Below are positions 25,046 through 34,210 of a stretch of 64,000 nucleotides of DNA, in pieces. Every line of letters begins with the position of its first letter. The stretch's first letter is position 1. The DNA is from CAYTKU01 sp964550845. GTDB taxonomy: Bacteria > Patescibacteriota > Patescibacteriia > Magasanikbacterales > UBA922. The stretch spans positions 124,001 to 188,000 of the forward strand of contig CAZKAD010000001.1 in NCBI GenBank assembly GCA_964550845.1, written 5' to 3'. Below the pieces are notes generated by a model that was given only the letters and a program-made list of their open reading frames with translations, did no database searches and was not told the origin of the DNA. The position numbers and the translations under genes are program-made.

Positions 25046-25771
25046 TTATCTTGGAGTAATATTGAACCACGTCGGCAGTTCCATTACTTCCCAAGCATAA
25101 TCTTTTTGTTTCCAGCCACATGTATAGAGAGAAAGATTCCATCCTTGTGCAGTCTTTTCAACATAACCAGCTAGATAATCATCAAATGTATCAAGTTCAA
25201 TTTGATACACCAACAATAAATCGGGGCGACTAATATTGATTATACCAAATGAACAAGAAATTTGTTTATTGAAATCTTTTTCGCGAACAAAGAAACAATT
25301 TTCTTTTCGATCCCACCAAACAAAATATCGAGGAGAATGAAGACTAAACATTCTTGAGGGAAGATACATCGACTGACTCAATTCGAGAAGATTGGCCAGA
25401 AGACGATAATGATCATATTCATTGGCAAACAATTGAACTGTTTCTTTAACCAATTTCCCTTCATCTTCACGATGCACTTCAAACAAAAGAATCAGATTAT
25501 TTGCAGACTGTACCAATTCAATAATTTTTGAATCTGCTTTTTGCTCTTGTAAATATTGAAGATACTTCTCTTTCTCTTCTGGGAGATGCTTTTTGACTTG
25601 GTCCTTAAACAAATACATGCTATTACACTCACAAAAAAGATCACGAGTTGCAATCACCGAAACTTCCTTGATCTCCCCGACTAAATCAGACAAACTTGTA
25701 TCATTTGGATATCTACGCTGATAATCTTCAGTCAAAAATTTAAACGAAAAGAGCGGGGAAAATGGACTCAT
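25046..25771 (-). CDS. Hypothetical protein (241 aa)
   Basis: Start at MSPFSPLFSFKF (25771) rather than 25816, because the longer form would cover the preceding gene's hairpin and the AAAATTGA octamer at 25813-25820. Mixed alpha/beta, soluble and Glu/Leu-rich, with aromatic C-terminal stretches (YFVWWDRKENCFFV, WNLSLYTCGWKQKDYAWEV). No recognised family. Confidence 0.6.
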   Translation of the reverse strand: MSPFSPLFSFKFLTEDYQRRYPNDTSLSDLVGEIKEVSVIATRDLFCECNSMYLFKDQVKKHLPEEKEKYLQYLQEQKADSKIIELVQSANNLILLFEVHREDEGKLVKETVQLFANEYDHYRLLANLLELSQSMYLPSRMFSLHSPRYFVWWDRKENCFFVREKDFNKQISCSFGIINISRPDLLLVYQIELDTFDDYLAGYVEKTAQGWNLSLYTCGWKQKDYAWEVMELPTWFNITPR

Positions 25772-25785
25772 TATCGGAGATGTCT

Positions 25786-25812
25786 TTTTCACTTCTTCAA
25801 TAGAAGTGAAAA
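25786..25812 (-). terminator. 11-bp gene-end hairpin
   Basis: TTTTCACTTCT / AGAAGTGAAAA, 14 nt past the cupin stop and directly abutting the next promoter octamer. Confidence 0.75.
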
Positions 25813-25820
25813 TCAATTTT
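25813..25820 (-). promoter_or_regulatory. AAAATTGA promoter octamer
   Basis: Minus strand, fused to the hairpin at 25786-25812; 41 nt upstream of the ATG at 25771. Confidence 0.55.
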
Positions 25821-25826
25821 TTGAAG

Positions 25827-26183
25827 TTAATGTTTATGAGGGTTAACAGACTGAACTAAGCCATCTGGATGTTCAGGTGGAGAATAAAGAGTGTATAACA
25901 TGACATCTTCTTTACTCTTATTTTCAACTTGATGCCAAGTTTTAGGTGGAATCAGAATTGAATCTCCATCTCGAAGAATTTTCTTTGATTCTCCGACTGT
26001 AATTTGAACCTCTCCTTCTTCGACTCGAATGAATTGTGTAGTTCGAGCATGTCGTTCTCGAGGAATAAAGTCACCTGGAGGTAAACACATTAACACCAAT
26101 TGCATTTGTGGAGTGGTTTGAACTACCTTTCGATAGTTTGAATTTTCGATTGTACGTTTTTCAAGTGCGAACTTACGAGACAT
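25827..26183 (-). CDS. Single-domain cupin (118 aa)
   Basis: ATG at 26183. Motif 1 region PRERHARTTQFIRVEEGEVQI and motif 2 DGDSILIPPKTWHQVENKS give a classic double-stranded beta-helix, and the ending LYTLYSPPEHPDG is typical of bacterial small cupins. The usual HxH of motif 1 is HAR, with His, Gln and the His of WHQVEN available for metal. Substrate unknown; bacterial cupins of this type bind small metabolites or sugars. Such a bacterial-looking gene in a viral genome suggests horizontal acquisition. It lies at the end of the leftward collagen cluster. Confidence 0.75.
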   Translation of the reverse strand: MSRKFALEKRTIENSNYRKVVQTTPQMQLVLMCLPPGDFIPRERHARTTQFIRVEEGEVQITVGESKKILRDGDSILIPPKTWHQVENKSKEDVMLYTLYSPPEHPDGLVQSVNPHKH

Positions 26184-26197
26184 TTTGGATGGAAAAA

Positions 26198-26821
26198 TTA
26201 AGTTCTACGGAAAATTTTAATTGTTGTGTAGACTTCATGTTCAGCATTCGTGAACAATCCTGGACCGCCAAGTCCTCCGGCATTTACAGTATCGGCTGCA
26301 TGTTGAATTTCGACCTGTCGAATTCCAGTTGCATTAATTAATCCATCAGCTTCAATCAAGGGACGATATTCATATAGGTTTTGATTATACGCGAAAGATT
26401 GCATCAAAGTCGAACTTGTCACATAATCATACAATCGAATCATAGTCGAAGATGAGACAGATGCATCAGTCACAGCCGCAATTTCGATGTAATACAGTCC
26501 GGGTACCAGCCAAATTCGATTATTTGAAAGAATTGTCGAAGTGCCATCCAAATTTCCTCCTCCTGTTGCATTTAATGGACGGACAGTCCAAGTATCTGAA
26601 GAGAGAACTCCCCCAGTCGCTCCTGAAGATACACGATAAAGATACATTTGGGCCCAATATGAACTTCCAACATTTCCAGTCGAAGACGCGGCCGGACCTT
26701 GTGGTCCAGCAGGCCCAGTAGGACCAGTCGGACCCTGCGGCCCTGATGTTGAACTCACATTTAATAATTGCAAATTCGGAAATTGAACTTGCAAATCGTT
26801 AAAATCGACGAGTGCACTCAT
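26198..26821 (-). CDS. Collagen-like protein with C1q/TNF-type head (207 aa)
   Basis: ATG at 26821. A short N-terminal region, then a brief Gly-X-Y stretch (GPQGPTGPTGPAGPQGP, about residues 28-45), and a 155-residue beta-rich head with GATGGVLSSDTWTVRPLNATGGGNLDG and a YYIEIAAVTD strand. The same head pattern (TWxVRPLNATGGGNLDG) recurs in the next gene, so the two are paralogues. It probably forms a trimer as a virion-surface fibre. Confidence 0.75.
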   Translation of the reverse strand: MSALVDFNDLQVQFPNLQLLNVSSTSGPQGPTGPTGPAGPQGPAASSTGNVGSSYWAQMYLYRVSSGATGGVLSSDTWTVRPLNATGGGNLDGTSTILSNNRIWLVPGLYYIEIAAVTDASVSSSTMIRLYDYVTSSTLMQSFAYNQNLYEYRPLIEADGLINATGIRQVEIQHAADTVNAGGLGGPGLFTNAEHEVYTTIKIFRRT

Positions 26822-26841
26822 TTGATATATTAATTAATTTT

Positions 26842-27471
26842 TTATTGCATTTTAAGAATGCTCACCGCGGCATAAACTTCGCGTTCTCGTCCGGCAAAAC
26901 CACCTGTTGAACCCATCCCATTCGTAGCAACCGTTGTACTACAGTTATGCTGAAGTTGGACTGCTGCGGTAGCAGCAAACGTAGTTATGGCAGAAACTTC
27001 GGCGGTAGTTTGAGAACGTCCGACTGCACCAACTCCAGTTCCCGCTTGAACGACAATGCCATTCATAATAGTTGAGCTTGAAGTAGTATTTCTCAAACGA
27101 AGTTGATTTCTGGCTACTCCCCAACTAACTGCCCGTCCAGTAATTGCATAAGTTCCCGGAGCAAAAGTAATTGTATCAGCAGCAAGAGAAGTATAAACTC
27201 CGTCTAGATTTCCTCCTCCTGTTGCATTGAGAGGTCGAACATTCCAAGTATTGGCTGTCATCGTTCCTCCCGCAGTTCCAGTTGGATACATGGCGAGATA
27301 AATTTGAACATAAGAAATAGATCCCTGACTTCCTGTGATTCCAGCAGTTCCTATGATTCCGGTGGTTCCTGTCGGACCTGTCGGACCAATTGATCCTACT
27401 GGAGGACTCGAAATAATTTGTGGGGGCAAGATTGAGTTTCTCACAGATGTATTTCCTGCAATACGGAACAT
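26842..27471 (-). CDS. Collagen-like protein with C1q/TNF-type head (209 aa)
   Basis: ATG at 27471. Gly-X-Y stretch IGPTGPTGTTGIIGTAGITG at about residues 29-48, then a head closely matching the gene at 26198: GTAGGTMTANTWNVRPLNATGGGNLDG and FAPGTYAITGRAV. A tandem duplicate of its neighbour with diverged sequence. Spacing to neighbours is 11-20 nt, so transcription signals must be short or shared. Confidence 0.75.
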   Translation of the reverse strand: MFRIAGNTSVRNSILPPQIISSPPVGSIGPTGPTGTTGIIGTAGITGSQGSISYVQIYLAMYPTGTAGGTMTANTWNVRPLNATGGGNLDGVYTSLAADTITFAPGTYAITGRAVSWGVARNQLRLRNTTSSSTIMNGIVVQAGTGVGAVGRSQTTAEVSAITTFAATAAVQLQHNCSTTVATNGMGSTGGFAGREREVYAAVSILKMQ

Positions 27472-27482
27472 TTCGTAGATAA

Positions 27483-28121
27483 TTAAATTTTTAAAATAAA
27501 TAAAGACAATCTTTTAGTCAAAAAACTTGCTGCAATGGATGGAAGCTCACCATTTCCAATATTCCCGCTTATCAATGAATTACATTGAATAGTTACAGTT
27601 GTAGCAGATGAAAATGTAACCACACCTGTTACGAAAGCTTCGGCTGCATAAGGAACATTTCCCATTAGTGTCATTCCATGAGCGAGAGTAACATTATTGG
27701 TCATATCTCGAATCCTTAATTGAAATTTGCCAAGAGAATATGAAGTTCCCTTGGCGGTCAGATAATATGTTCCTGGTTGGAAAGTGAATTCGGTGTATGA
27801 TTCTGGCTCCGGGGGTCCAATTCTTGTTATAGTCAGATCTCCTTGTGTTTCGAGATTGCTATTTATGTCTGCCGCTCCGATTGCCATAGATTTCCAAGTA
27901 CCAGCAGTAGTAGTGGTTGATCCCGTGCTAAACATACTTTGAACAGTTGTAAAGGTTCCAGTTGGTCCAGTTGATCCAGCAGTTCCGGTTGCGCCTGTCG
28001 CTCCGGTTGGTCCTGTCGCCCCGGTTGCCCCTGTCGCCCCGGTTGATGACAAACTGATGAACAACGGTGATGGAAATGTGTTGAGAAAATCAACATTCCT
28101 CGAAATTCGAATTGCGCTCAT
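27483..28121 (-). CDS. Collagen-like protein (212 aa)
   Basis: Start at MSAIRISRNVDF (28121), which gives a 4-nt overlap (ATGA) with the stop of the upstream gene; the longer frame from 28187 is not needed. Gly-X-Y stretch of about eleven triplets (GATGATGPTGATGATGTAG) near residues 29-60, and a beta-rich head with FQPGTYYLTAKGTSY. Related in layout to the two preceding collagen-like genes but more diverged. Confidence 0.75.
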   Translation of the reverse strand: MSAIRISRNVDFLNTFPSPLFISLSSTGATGATGATGPTGATGATGTAGSTGPTGTFTTVQSMFSTGSTTTTAGTWKSMAIGAADINSNLETQGDLTITRIGPPEPESYTEFTFQPGTYYLTAKGTSYSLGKFQLRIRDMTNNVTLAHGMTLMGNVPYAAEAFVTGVVTFSSATTVTIQCNSLISGNIGNGELPSIAASFLTKRLSLFILKI

Positions 28122-28813
28122 TTCTCTTTCAAAAGAATAAATAAAACAATCCATAACAAAATTAATCCAATTCCGATGAAAGTCCAATTTGTCGTTTGCG
28201 GTTCACTTTGACCTTGCCCTTCAAGTTGCCGTTCAAGTGCGTCAATTGCAGCTTGACGAGCTTTTGCTGCATCAGCTGAATAAGTTGATAAATTTTGATT
28301 GTAAAAATCAGTGTAAGCTTGCCGATACACTGAATCGGGACAATTTTGCATTCGTGTCGGATCGGTGGCATAAGTGCACAAAGCAAGCTTCGACAAATTG
28401 GTATCTGGACTGTACGGAGTTGCCCAAGAGGTCATACTCTTTTTGACTTTTTCTTGAATTGTGGGATCTAACCCCGAATACTGTGTAAGAAAATCGCCGG
28501 TAATTCCAGCTGTTTGACATGAATCTGAATTGACATCTTTCGAATCGAGACAATCTGAAATTGCAACTTGGACTTGATTAATCTTATCGAACTGACTTGA
28601 AAAGATCTTGTTCAAAGTATCTCGGGTAAATGCTTGATTGTAACCGTATGGATCAATTGAATCAAGAAATTGCAATCCCATTTGAATCTCTCCAAGTACT
28701 GGAATTGACTCAGCAATTCCAACCGAAGACAACATCACTGCAATATCTTCATATTTCTCACGGGTCTCTCGATCTGAAAATTGAGAGAAATTAATTGAAG
28801 TGAGTGAATCCAT
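28118..28813 (-). CDS. C-terminally anchored hypothetical protein (231 aa)
   Basis: ATG at 28813. A mostly helical, acidic ectodomain with an IPVLGEIQMGLQFLDSIDPYGYNQ segment at about 38-61; a DPYGYN-type motif occurs, as far as I recall, in membrane-associated proteins of other large DNA viruses. Four Cys (CLDSK, SCQTAG, LCTYA, NCPDS) could form disulfides. Residues about 209-228 are a single membrane segment ending LLKEK. A virion membrane protein is likely. Confidence 0.6.
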   Translation of the reverse strand: MDSLTSINFSQFSDRETREKYEDIAVMLSSVGIAESIPVLGEIQMGLQFLDSIDPYGYNQAFTRDTLNKIFSSQFDKINQVQVAISDCLDSKDVNSDSCQTAGITGDFLTQYSGLDPTIQEKVKKSMTSWATPYSPDTNLSKLALCTYATDPTRMQNCPDSVYRQAYTDFYNQNLSTYSADAAKARQAAIDALERQLEGQGQSEPQTTNWTFIGIGLILLWIVLFILLKEK

Positions 28814-28869
28814 TTCTTTTTTATTCCCAAAGGAAAAAAGAAAAAGATTCTCTCCTCAAAGGAAAAAGA

Positions 28870-30972
28870 ATGTGGAAGTGGATCCTTGTCGGGATTCTGA
28901 TTGTGCTGACAATTTGGTTTCTTCGAAAAGGACTACAGTCCGCCATTTCATCCGAATTGAAATTACTTTCTTCGGTGAATAAATCTCCATCAATTGAAAA
29001 TCAATATCAGTTACTCTTCTTCTTTGCTGACCTCGAAAACAATCAAGAGACATGGGGGTGTTTCCAAGATCAAGGAAGATATTTTCTCGTTCGATCTGCC
29101 GATTTGAGCATTCATTCGATCGATGAAATTGCACCGGGATTTCGAGGTCGTCCACTTGGGATAGTTTATTATCAAAATAATTTTATCATCTTCTCATCCG
29201 ATGGATATGTCTACAATCCTTATTCGGGTTCTCATCCTTGGAGAAGAGATTATTTTTATCTTCCTTATCAAGATCCAATTTCAATTGATGGCACTCTGGC
29301 TCAGAATGGAAAAGGTATCTTTAACGCAGGAAAAAATGGAGACATTTTGTTCACCTTCTATTACTCAGGCTATTCAATTTCTGAACAAATTTGCGTTCAA
29401 CCATTCAATAATCTACCTGAAATGAAATGCCCCAACGTTCAAACCTCGTATCCTCTTCCTCCGGTACAAGTTCGATCATATTCGAGAATTGGAGGAGTTC
29501 TGACTGCAGTCGGTGTCAATGGTTTTCTTTACATTCTTGAGGGAAATAGCTGGAATCAATCGATTCAATGGACGACCATCTTCGGACAACTCGCTTTTCC
29601 GGTACATCAAAAGAGCAATTCAAGAGGATTAACTTTACTTGGCGCCGATTTCGATGATGGAGTTCCAATCTTCGTGATTCAAGATTCTGGAAAGGTTCTC
29701 CTTATCGATCGAGCTGGAAGGAAAAAATCTCTCCAAGTTCCAGCCGACCAAATTGTTGACTTTACACGTTCTGGGCCGAATGATCCAGATACTTTTCTTC
29801 TCTTGAAGGGAAATGTCTTATTCAATCCGTTTACAAATAAGACAAGAAAAGTATCCGAATTTGAGACTCTTTTTTCATCTCCAATTAATGAAGCGTGTTC
29901 GAGTATCTCAAGAATCCGAAAATGGCAGCCGGATTTGTTGGCGAGTTCTTCGACGAGGAAAGATTTTCTGATTTTCTTTTATCCTTCTGGCAAATGGTTT
30001 GAAATTCATTACGATTCAGTCAATGATAAAATCGAGGAATTAGGAGAAAGCTATGTGACTTCTGGATTATGGACCAATTTTGAACATCTTCAAAACCAGT
30101 CTCTTTCTGGGGCAAAACTTTCGGCTTACGGATGGTCAGCTTTCCTCACTTCGGGACAGGTAATTTCATTTCATACAACTCCAGTCGTTTGGTCGACATT
30201 ACTTTATTGTTTACCTGATTCGGATGATAATTTACCCGACACTTGTGTTGGCAAATCTGATACCAGTGTTCCTGAACTTACACGAGCAAATGAAATTTTC
30301 TCAACAAAAACAATTGGCAATTACAAAGTGTATGAAGATCTTGGAATTGATGTTTCAACTTTAATCGCAGATTTAATCGTCAGGAAAGTTTCATTTGCTC
30401 GTGCAACTCAAATTGCAACACAAAATAACTGGGAGTTTTTCGTCTACGATGCAAATGAATGTAATGGACATTACTTTCATTCTCTGCTCAAAAAGCAAAC
30501 ATTTCCTCTGATTGAAATGTCAGTGTTTGCTCGTAGTGATATGGAAGCAAACTTTTTGAATCGATTTTGTCTCCAAAATTCAGATGGAAAATATCTTTAT
30601 TGGGATTTTACCAATCCCAATTCGCAGTTCCTTGGAACCAAAGATACTTGTTTACCCAATTTAACACAAGATTATACTGGATCGAATCTCACCGCCACTG
30701 GAGTCGCTGAGGCGCAAAAAGGAATGGGAGCGATTTGGAGCTTTGATTCAGGAGCAATTAAAAACATTAACGCTGCAGTTGGTGGATTTTTACAGACCGA
30801 TTTGACACTTGGAGGAAGATCAGATTTCCGTATAGTGAATTCACTCCTTCAATCCCAAAATGGATGTTTAGACAAAGATTTGAAGCTGTTGAGCACTGGT
30901 TGTGCAAATTGGACTCTCGAGAAATTAAACTGTCCTTCTTCAACAGGCTATATTCTCAATTATTGTTCTTAA
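28870..30972 (+). CDS. Large N-anchored surface protein (700 aa)
   Basis: Start at MWKWILVGILIVLTIWF (28870), which puts a membrane segment at residues 2-17; a start at 28804 would add a Lys-rich leader. Residues about 40-390 are beta-rich with repeated 'G-Y-Y' strands (GYVYNPYSG, NGFLYILEG), possibly a propeller. The last 140 residues (RFCLQNSDGKYLYWDF..., AIWSFDSGAIKNINAAVGGFLQ) recall ricin-type beta-trefoil lectins, but QxW is not clear. This would be an exposed, possibly glycan-binding virion protein. Confidence 0.6.
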   Translation: MWKWILVGILIVLTIWFLRKGLQSAISSELKLLSSVNKSPSIENQYQLLFFFADLENNQETWGCFQDQGRYFLVRSADLSIHSIDEIAPGFRGRPLGIVYYQNNFIIFSSDGYVYNPYSGSHPWRRDYFYLPYQDPISIDGTLAQNGKGIFNAGKNGDILFTFYYSGYSISEQICVQPFNNLPEMKCPNVQTSYPLPPVQVRSYSRIGGVLTAVGVNGFLYILEGNSWNQSIQWTTIFGQLAFPVHQKSNSRGLTLLGADFDDGVPIFVIQDSGKVLLIDRAGRKKSLQVPADQIVDFTRSGPNDPDTFLLLKGNVLFNPFTNKTRKVSEFETLFSSPINEACSSISRIRKWQPDLLASSSTRKDFLIFFYPSGKWFEIHYDSVNDKIEELGESYVTSGLWTNFEHLQNQSLSGAKLSAYGWSAFLTSGQVISFHTTPVVWSTLLYCLPDSDDNLPDTCVGKSDTSVPELTRANEIFSTKTIGNYKVYEDLGIDVSTLIADLIVRKVSFARATQIATQNNWEFFVYDANECNGHYFHSLLKKQTFPLIEMSVFARSDMEANFLNRFCLQNSDGKYLYWDFTNPNSQFLGTKDTCLPNLTQDYTGSNLTATGVAEAQKGMGAIWSFDSGAIKNINAAVGGFLQTDLTLGGRSDFRIVNSLLQSQNGCLDKDLKLLSTGCANWTLEKLNCPSSTGYILNYCS

Positions 30973-31027
30973 AAATTGTCAAGAGAAAAGTAAGAAAAGT
31001 TAAAAAAAATAAAACTTCTCTTTCAAA

Positions 31028-33205
31028 ATGGAAGGTGCGAAAGAACTCCGATGTACCGAAGGAAAAACTCGTGAGTTTATTCCTCAATTACATCAACAGC
31101 GAGTGATGACTGAATTTCTAAAAACTAATCATCGAGGACTTGGACTGATTCATTATCTTGGTACTGGTAAGTGTTTAGATGGTGAGACAAAAGTTTGGAC
31201 ATCGAAGGGAAAGGTTAAAATTGCTTCGCTCTGGGAACTTACTGGTAAAATAACTGCTGAAAGCGAGAAAGAAGAATGGAAACTGCTCGATCAATCAATT
31301 CAAGTCTCTGCAATGAAAGAGGAAAAATATATTACTCAAAATGTAACTCGTATCTTCCGCCAACAGATTCAAGAACAAATCTGTATCTTAAAAATCGATG
31401 ATTCAACAATTAAGTGTACAGCTCGTCATGCTTTCTACACGCCATCAGGATTTATCTCAGCTGGACAATTGACTTGTTCAGATAAAATCGGATATTTCAA
31501 AGAACAAAATGAAACTTTTCAACTGAAATGGAAGACAATTGAAAAGATTACAGTTTGCATTCGAGATGGATACGTCTACGACATTGAAGTTCCCGACGTG
31601 CATAATTATGTGATTGAAGATGGATTAATTACTCACAATACTTGTTCAGCATTTTTAATTGTCGATGAATTGTTGAAGCTTCCAGATAACTTAAATAAGC
31701 ATGTCTTTATTTTTGCTCCTGCCGCATTGGCGAGTTCATTTCAATCTGAATATTGTACTTTTTGTGGCCAGCATCCAGACAAGCTTGAAAAACAGTTTCA
31801 TTTCTTCTCTTATAACGATCGAGCCGGAATTGCGAGTAAGGTTGAACGTCTTAATCTTGACGATTCAATCATTCTGGTTGATGAGGTTCAAGAAATTGTC
31901 AATGGAAAACGACGTAACTCTGGAAGTTTGACTGCTGTTTATGATAAAATTTATTCAGCGAAAAGAGCACGAGTGATCCTTCTTTCTGGTACTCCTATTT
32001 ATGAACCAATTGGAATTTCTTATTATTTGAATCTGCTCGAGCCTGGTATTCTTCCACTTGATGAAGAAGACTTTGAACTCTATATGAGAAAGCCAAATTA
32101 TCTCTTCCCAGTGCTGGAAGGATTGATTTCAGTAGTTCCAAGTCCGAATCCGGAGTTTTTCCCCGAACGACTATCTCCTGATATCGTTGAGACAATTCCG
32201 ATGAGCGAACCTCAATATTTGAAATATGCCGAAGTTCGTAAGAAAGAACTTCAAGACATGGGTGTACAACAACATCAAATTGAAGCAGCACGAAAGAGGG
32301 GAAACCAAGCAATGTTTAACAAGCTGAAAGCAATCAAATTCATTCAATCAACAAGTCTCTTGTCGAGACAAATTTGCAATTTTTATTATCCAGAAGATAT
32401 TGCAGCCAAAATTGATGTTGATATTTACAAAAGTGATCGAAATGCGACATGGGTGCAAAATGATCCTGATCCATTGGGAAATTTAGCAATTTATTCACCC
32501 AAGTTCAAACGAGTACTCGAAAATATTCTTCGTGTGCCACCGAATGAAAAACATATGGTATATGGGTTTTTCAAAGAACTCTATGGACTGCTTCTTTTCC
32601 AAGCTTATCTAAATCGACTCGGTATCTCGAATCTTATCTTTTCAGGAGATTTGAGCACCGATAAAGCCAGAGGTGAAGTGATTCAAAAGTGGAACGCCGA
32701 CGTAAATGCTTATGGTCAAAATTTCCGAGTTGTCTTAGTAAGTGGTGCAGGTTCGGTTGGAATTTCGTTATTTGGAATACGCCATTGTCACATTATTGAA
32801 GCTGGAATTAATGAGTTTATTACTGATCAAGCGATTGGAAGAGCCTTTCGAACTAAGGGACATTTTCAACTTAAACCCGAAGAAAGGAATGTTCAAGTTT
32901 ATCGATATTTTTCATCAATTCCAAAGAATCATCTCGAAGAAGGAAAGTATTCATCTGAAGAAATTACTTATCAACGAGGAATGAGAAAAAAGAAAGAGAC
33001 TGAAGATATTCTCTCGATTGTCCGCCGCGCAGCCTTTGACTGTGGTGAAAAATACAATCAGGCCAAATGTTATGATTATACCAATAATGACCCGATTGCC
33101 ATCCCAGTCTACAAATCAATTCGAAAAAGTAAACCATTTCGTGAATCGGACCAAAATGAACAAATCTTTGAAACTGGCCTCGAACCAGAAAAAATTGAAG
33201 AGTAA
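31028..33205 (+). CDS. D6/D11-type SF2 helicase interrupted by a mini-intein (725 aa precursor)
   Basis: ATG at 31028. The N-extein runs to LGTGK (residue 48) and the C-extein resumes TCSAFLIVDELLK (205). Joined, they restore Walker A GTGKT. Other helicase motifs: VDEVQE (Asp 285, Glu 286, motif II), LLSGTPIYE (III), and QAIGRAFR (601-608, VI). In poxviruses, the D6R/D11L group act as early transcription factor subunit or NPH-I, releasing or initiating viral RNA polymerase; most large DNA viruses carry homologues. Mature length after splicing would be about 569 aa. Without splicing the ATP site is split, so activity depends on intein removal. Confidence 0.8.
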   Translation: MEGAKELRCTEGKTREFIPQLHQQRVMTEFLKTNHRGLGLIHYLGTGKCLDGETKVWTSKGKVKIASLWELTGKITAESEKEEWKLLDQSIQVSAMKEEKYITQNVTRIFRQQIQEQICILKIDDSTIKCTARHAFYTPSGFISAGQLTCSDKIGYFKEQNETFQLKWKTIEKITVCIRDGYVYDIEVPDVHNYVIEDGLITHNTCSAFLIVDELLKLPDNLNKHVFIFAPAALASSFQSEYCTFCGQHPDKLEKQFHFFSYNDRAGIASKVERLNLDDSIILVDEVQEIVNGKRRNSGSLTAVYDKIYSAKRARVILLSGTPIYEPIGISYYLNLLEPGILPLDEEDFELYMRKPNYLFPVLEGLISVVPSPNPEFFPERLSPDIVETIPMSEPQYLKYAEVRKKELQDMGVQQHQIEAARKRGNQAMFNKLKAIKFIQSTSLLSRQICNFYYPEDIAAKIDVDIYKSDRNATWVQNDPDPLGNLAIYSPKFKRVLENILRVPPNEKHMVYGFFKELYGLLLFQAYLNRLGISNLIFSGDLSTDKARGEVIQKWNADVNAYGQNFRVVLVSGAGSVGISLFGIRHCHIIEAGINEFITDQAIGRAFRTKGHFQLKPEERNVQVYRYFSSIPKNHLEEGKYSSEEITYQRGMRKKKETEDILSIVRRAAFDCGEKYNQAKCYDYTNNDPIAIPVYKSIRKSKPFRESDQNEQIFETGLEPEKIEE
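31172..31639 (+). other. Mini-intein (156 aa) inserted in the helicase Walker A motif
   Basis: Residues 49-204 of the precursor. Block A is CLDGETKVWT (Cys1 nucleophile); block B is KCTARHAFY (Thr131, His134); blocks F/G are VYDIEVPDVHNYVIEDG and LITHN, followed by Thr205 as the +1 nucleophile. There is no room for a LAGLIDADG or HNH homing endonuclease between blocks B and F (about 50 residues), so this is a splicing-only element that has lost, or never had, its own mobility. Confidence 0.9.
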
Positions 33206-33206
33206 A

Positions 33207-33285
33207 TATCTTACGATTGGTTAAACGTTCGAAGGATTGGTTAAACATCTTACGATTGGTTAAACGTTCGAAGGATTGGTTAAGC
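33207..33285. repeat. Tandem 39-bp composite repeat of the GGTTAAAC family
   Basis: Two copies of a unit joining ATCTTACGATTGGTTAAACG and TTCGAAGGATTGGTTAA. It begins just after the helicase stop (33205). Confidence 0.85.
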
Positions 33286-33312
33286 TTAAACAATTAATTC
33301 AATTCAATAAAG

Positions 33313-34167
33313 ATGTCAAGAAAAGAACGTCTATCTCGACTCCCCCGAAAAATTCATTGGGAAAAAATCCCTCATGTTGACTTTGATGTTCCCGATGAAA
33401 AATCAATCGTGTTGAAATTAAACCCAACTTCAACACCTTTTCCACGAGTTACGATTATTACTTTGATTACTGATGCTAAACTTTTCCCTTTTAGCTATTA
33501 TTCCTGGAAAAGTATGACATATCCAAAGGAATTGTTGAATTGGGTTATCTTCGATCCAGATAAAACTCTTGAAAATGTTTTGAACATTGCTGATGATTCA
33601 AGAATTCGGATTGTAAATGATCTTAAAGGGGAAAAGTTTGGAGATACTATTAAACGAGCTTTGAATTATGTTTGGCTCGGAGAGACTCATCTCGATAGAC
33701 CAAACGTATATATGACGATGGATTGCGGCGACGTGATGTTTCCTGATACTTTGGTGATTAAGCATCGGGCTCTTGAACAATACAAGAAGAGTTGTGTGGT
33801 TCCTGACACTCTTGCGTATTACAATCTTGAAAATCGAAAGAGCTTTATCTATAAGTTCTTTATTAAGCTTCCTCGATCTGGTCTTTATTTTAAGAAGCAA
33901 TGGTGGACTGTACAAAGTCATCTTGATATGGTCGGACTTCCATACATTGGTAATTGTATCACTATTGGTGTTCCAGCAATTGAAGCTCTTCCTCAACCTT
34001 CTTCGATCCGCTTTTTTGACAATTTCCCTCCCGAAGTCAAGGAATTGATTCGATTCTTCAATGGGATTTCAACCGTTGAAAGTAAACGAGAACCTCAGGA
34101 AAGCGCGCGAGAACCTCAGAATAAAATAACTGAAGCGGAGCAACCAAAAGAAAAGAAAGAAAATTGA
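33313..34167 (+). CDS. GT2-like glycosyltransferase (284 aa)
   Basis: ATG at 33313. After a basic leader, PRVTIITLITDAKLFPFSYYSWKSM starts a Rossmann-like GT-A fold. NWVIFDPDKTLENVL and IRIVNDLKGEKFGDTIKRALNYV follow in the usual order, and VYMTMDCGDVMFP (about residues 136-148) supplies a DxxD/DxD-type metal site. The C-terminus is a charged tail (REPQESAREPQNK). Acts on a nucleotide-sugar donor; acceptor unknown, but the local set of collagen-like proteins is a candidate. Followed by a gene-end hairpin. Confidence 0.65.
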   Translation: MSRKERLSRLPRKIHWEKIPHVDFDVPDEKSIVLKLNPTSTPFPRVTIITLITDAKLFPFSYYSWKSMTYPKELLNWVIFDPDKTLENVLNIADDSRIRIVNDLKGEKFGDTIKRALNYVWLGETHLDRPNVYMTMDCGDVMFPDTLVIKHRALEQYKKSCVVPDTLAYYNLENRKSFIYKFFIKLPRSGLYFKKQWWTVQSHLDMVGLPYIGNCITIGVPAIEALPQPSSIRFFDNFPPEVKELIRFFNGISTVESKREPQESAREPQNKITEAEQPKEKKEN

Positions 34168-34172
34168 AAAAG

Positions 34173-34199
34173 ATAATAATCTCTAAAAGAGATTATTAT
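34173..34199 (+). terminator. 12-bp gene-end hairpin
   Basis: ATAATAATCTCT, AAA, AGAGATTATTAT, 5 nt after the stop at 34167 and 11 nt before the next ATG. Confidence 0.75.
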
Positions 34200-34210
34200 T
34201 GTTATTCGAA

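Noticed and set aside
31172..31639. Spliceosomal or group I intron in the helicase instead of an intein
   Set aside because: The segment is an open frame with ordered intein blocks and ends HN-Thr; no intron borders are needed.
32964..33293. Minus-strand ORF over the helicase 3' end and the 39-bp repeat
   Set aside because: It is antisense to the helicase and begins in repeat sequence; its composition reflects the repeat, not a protein.
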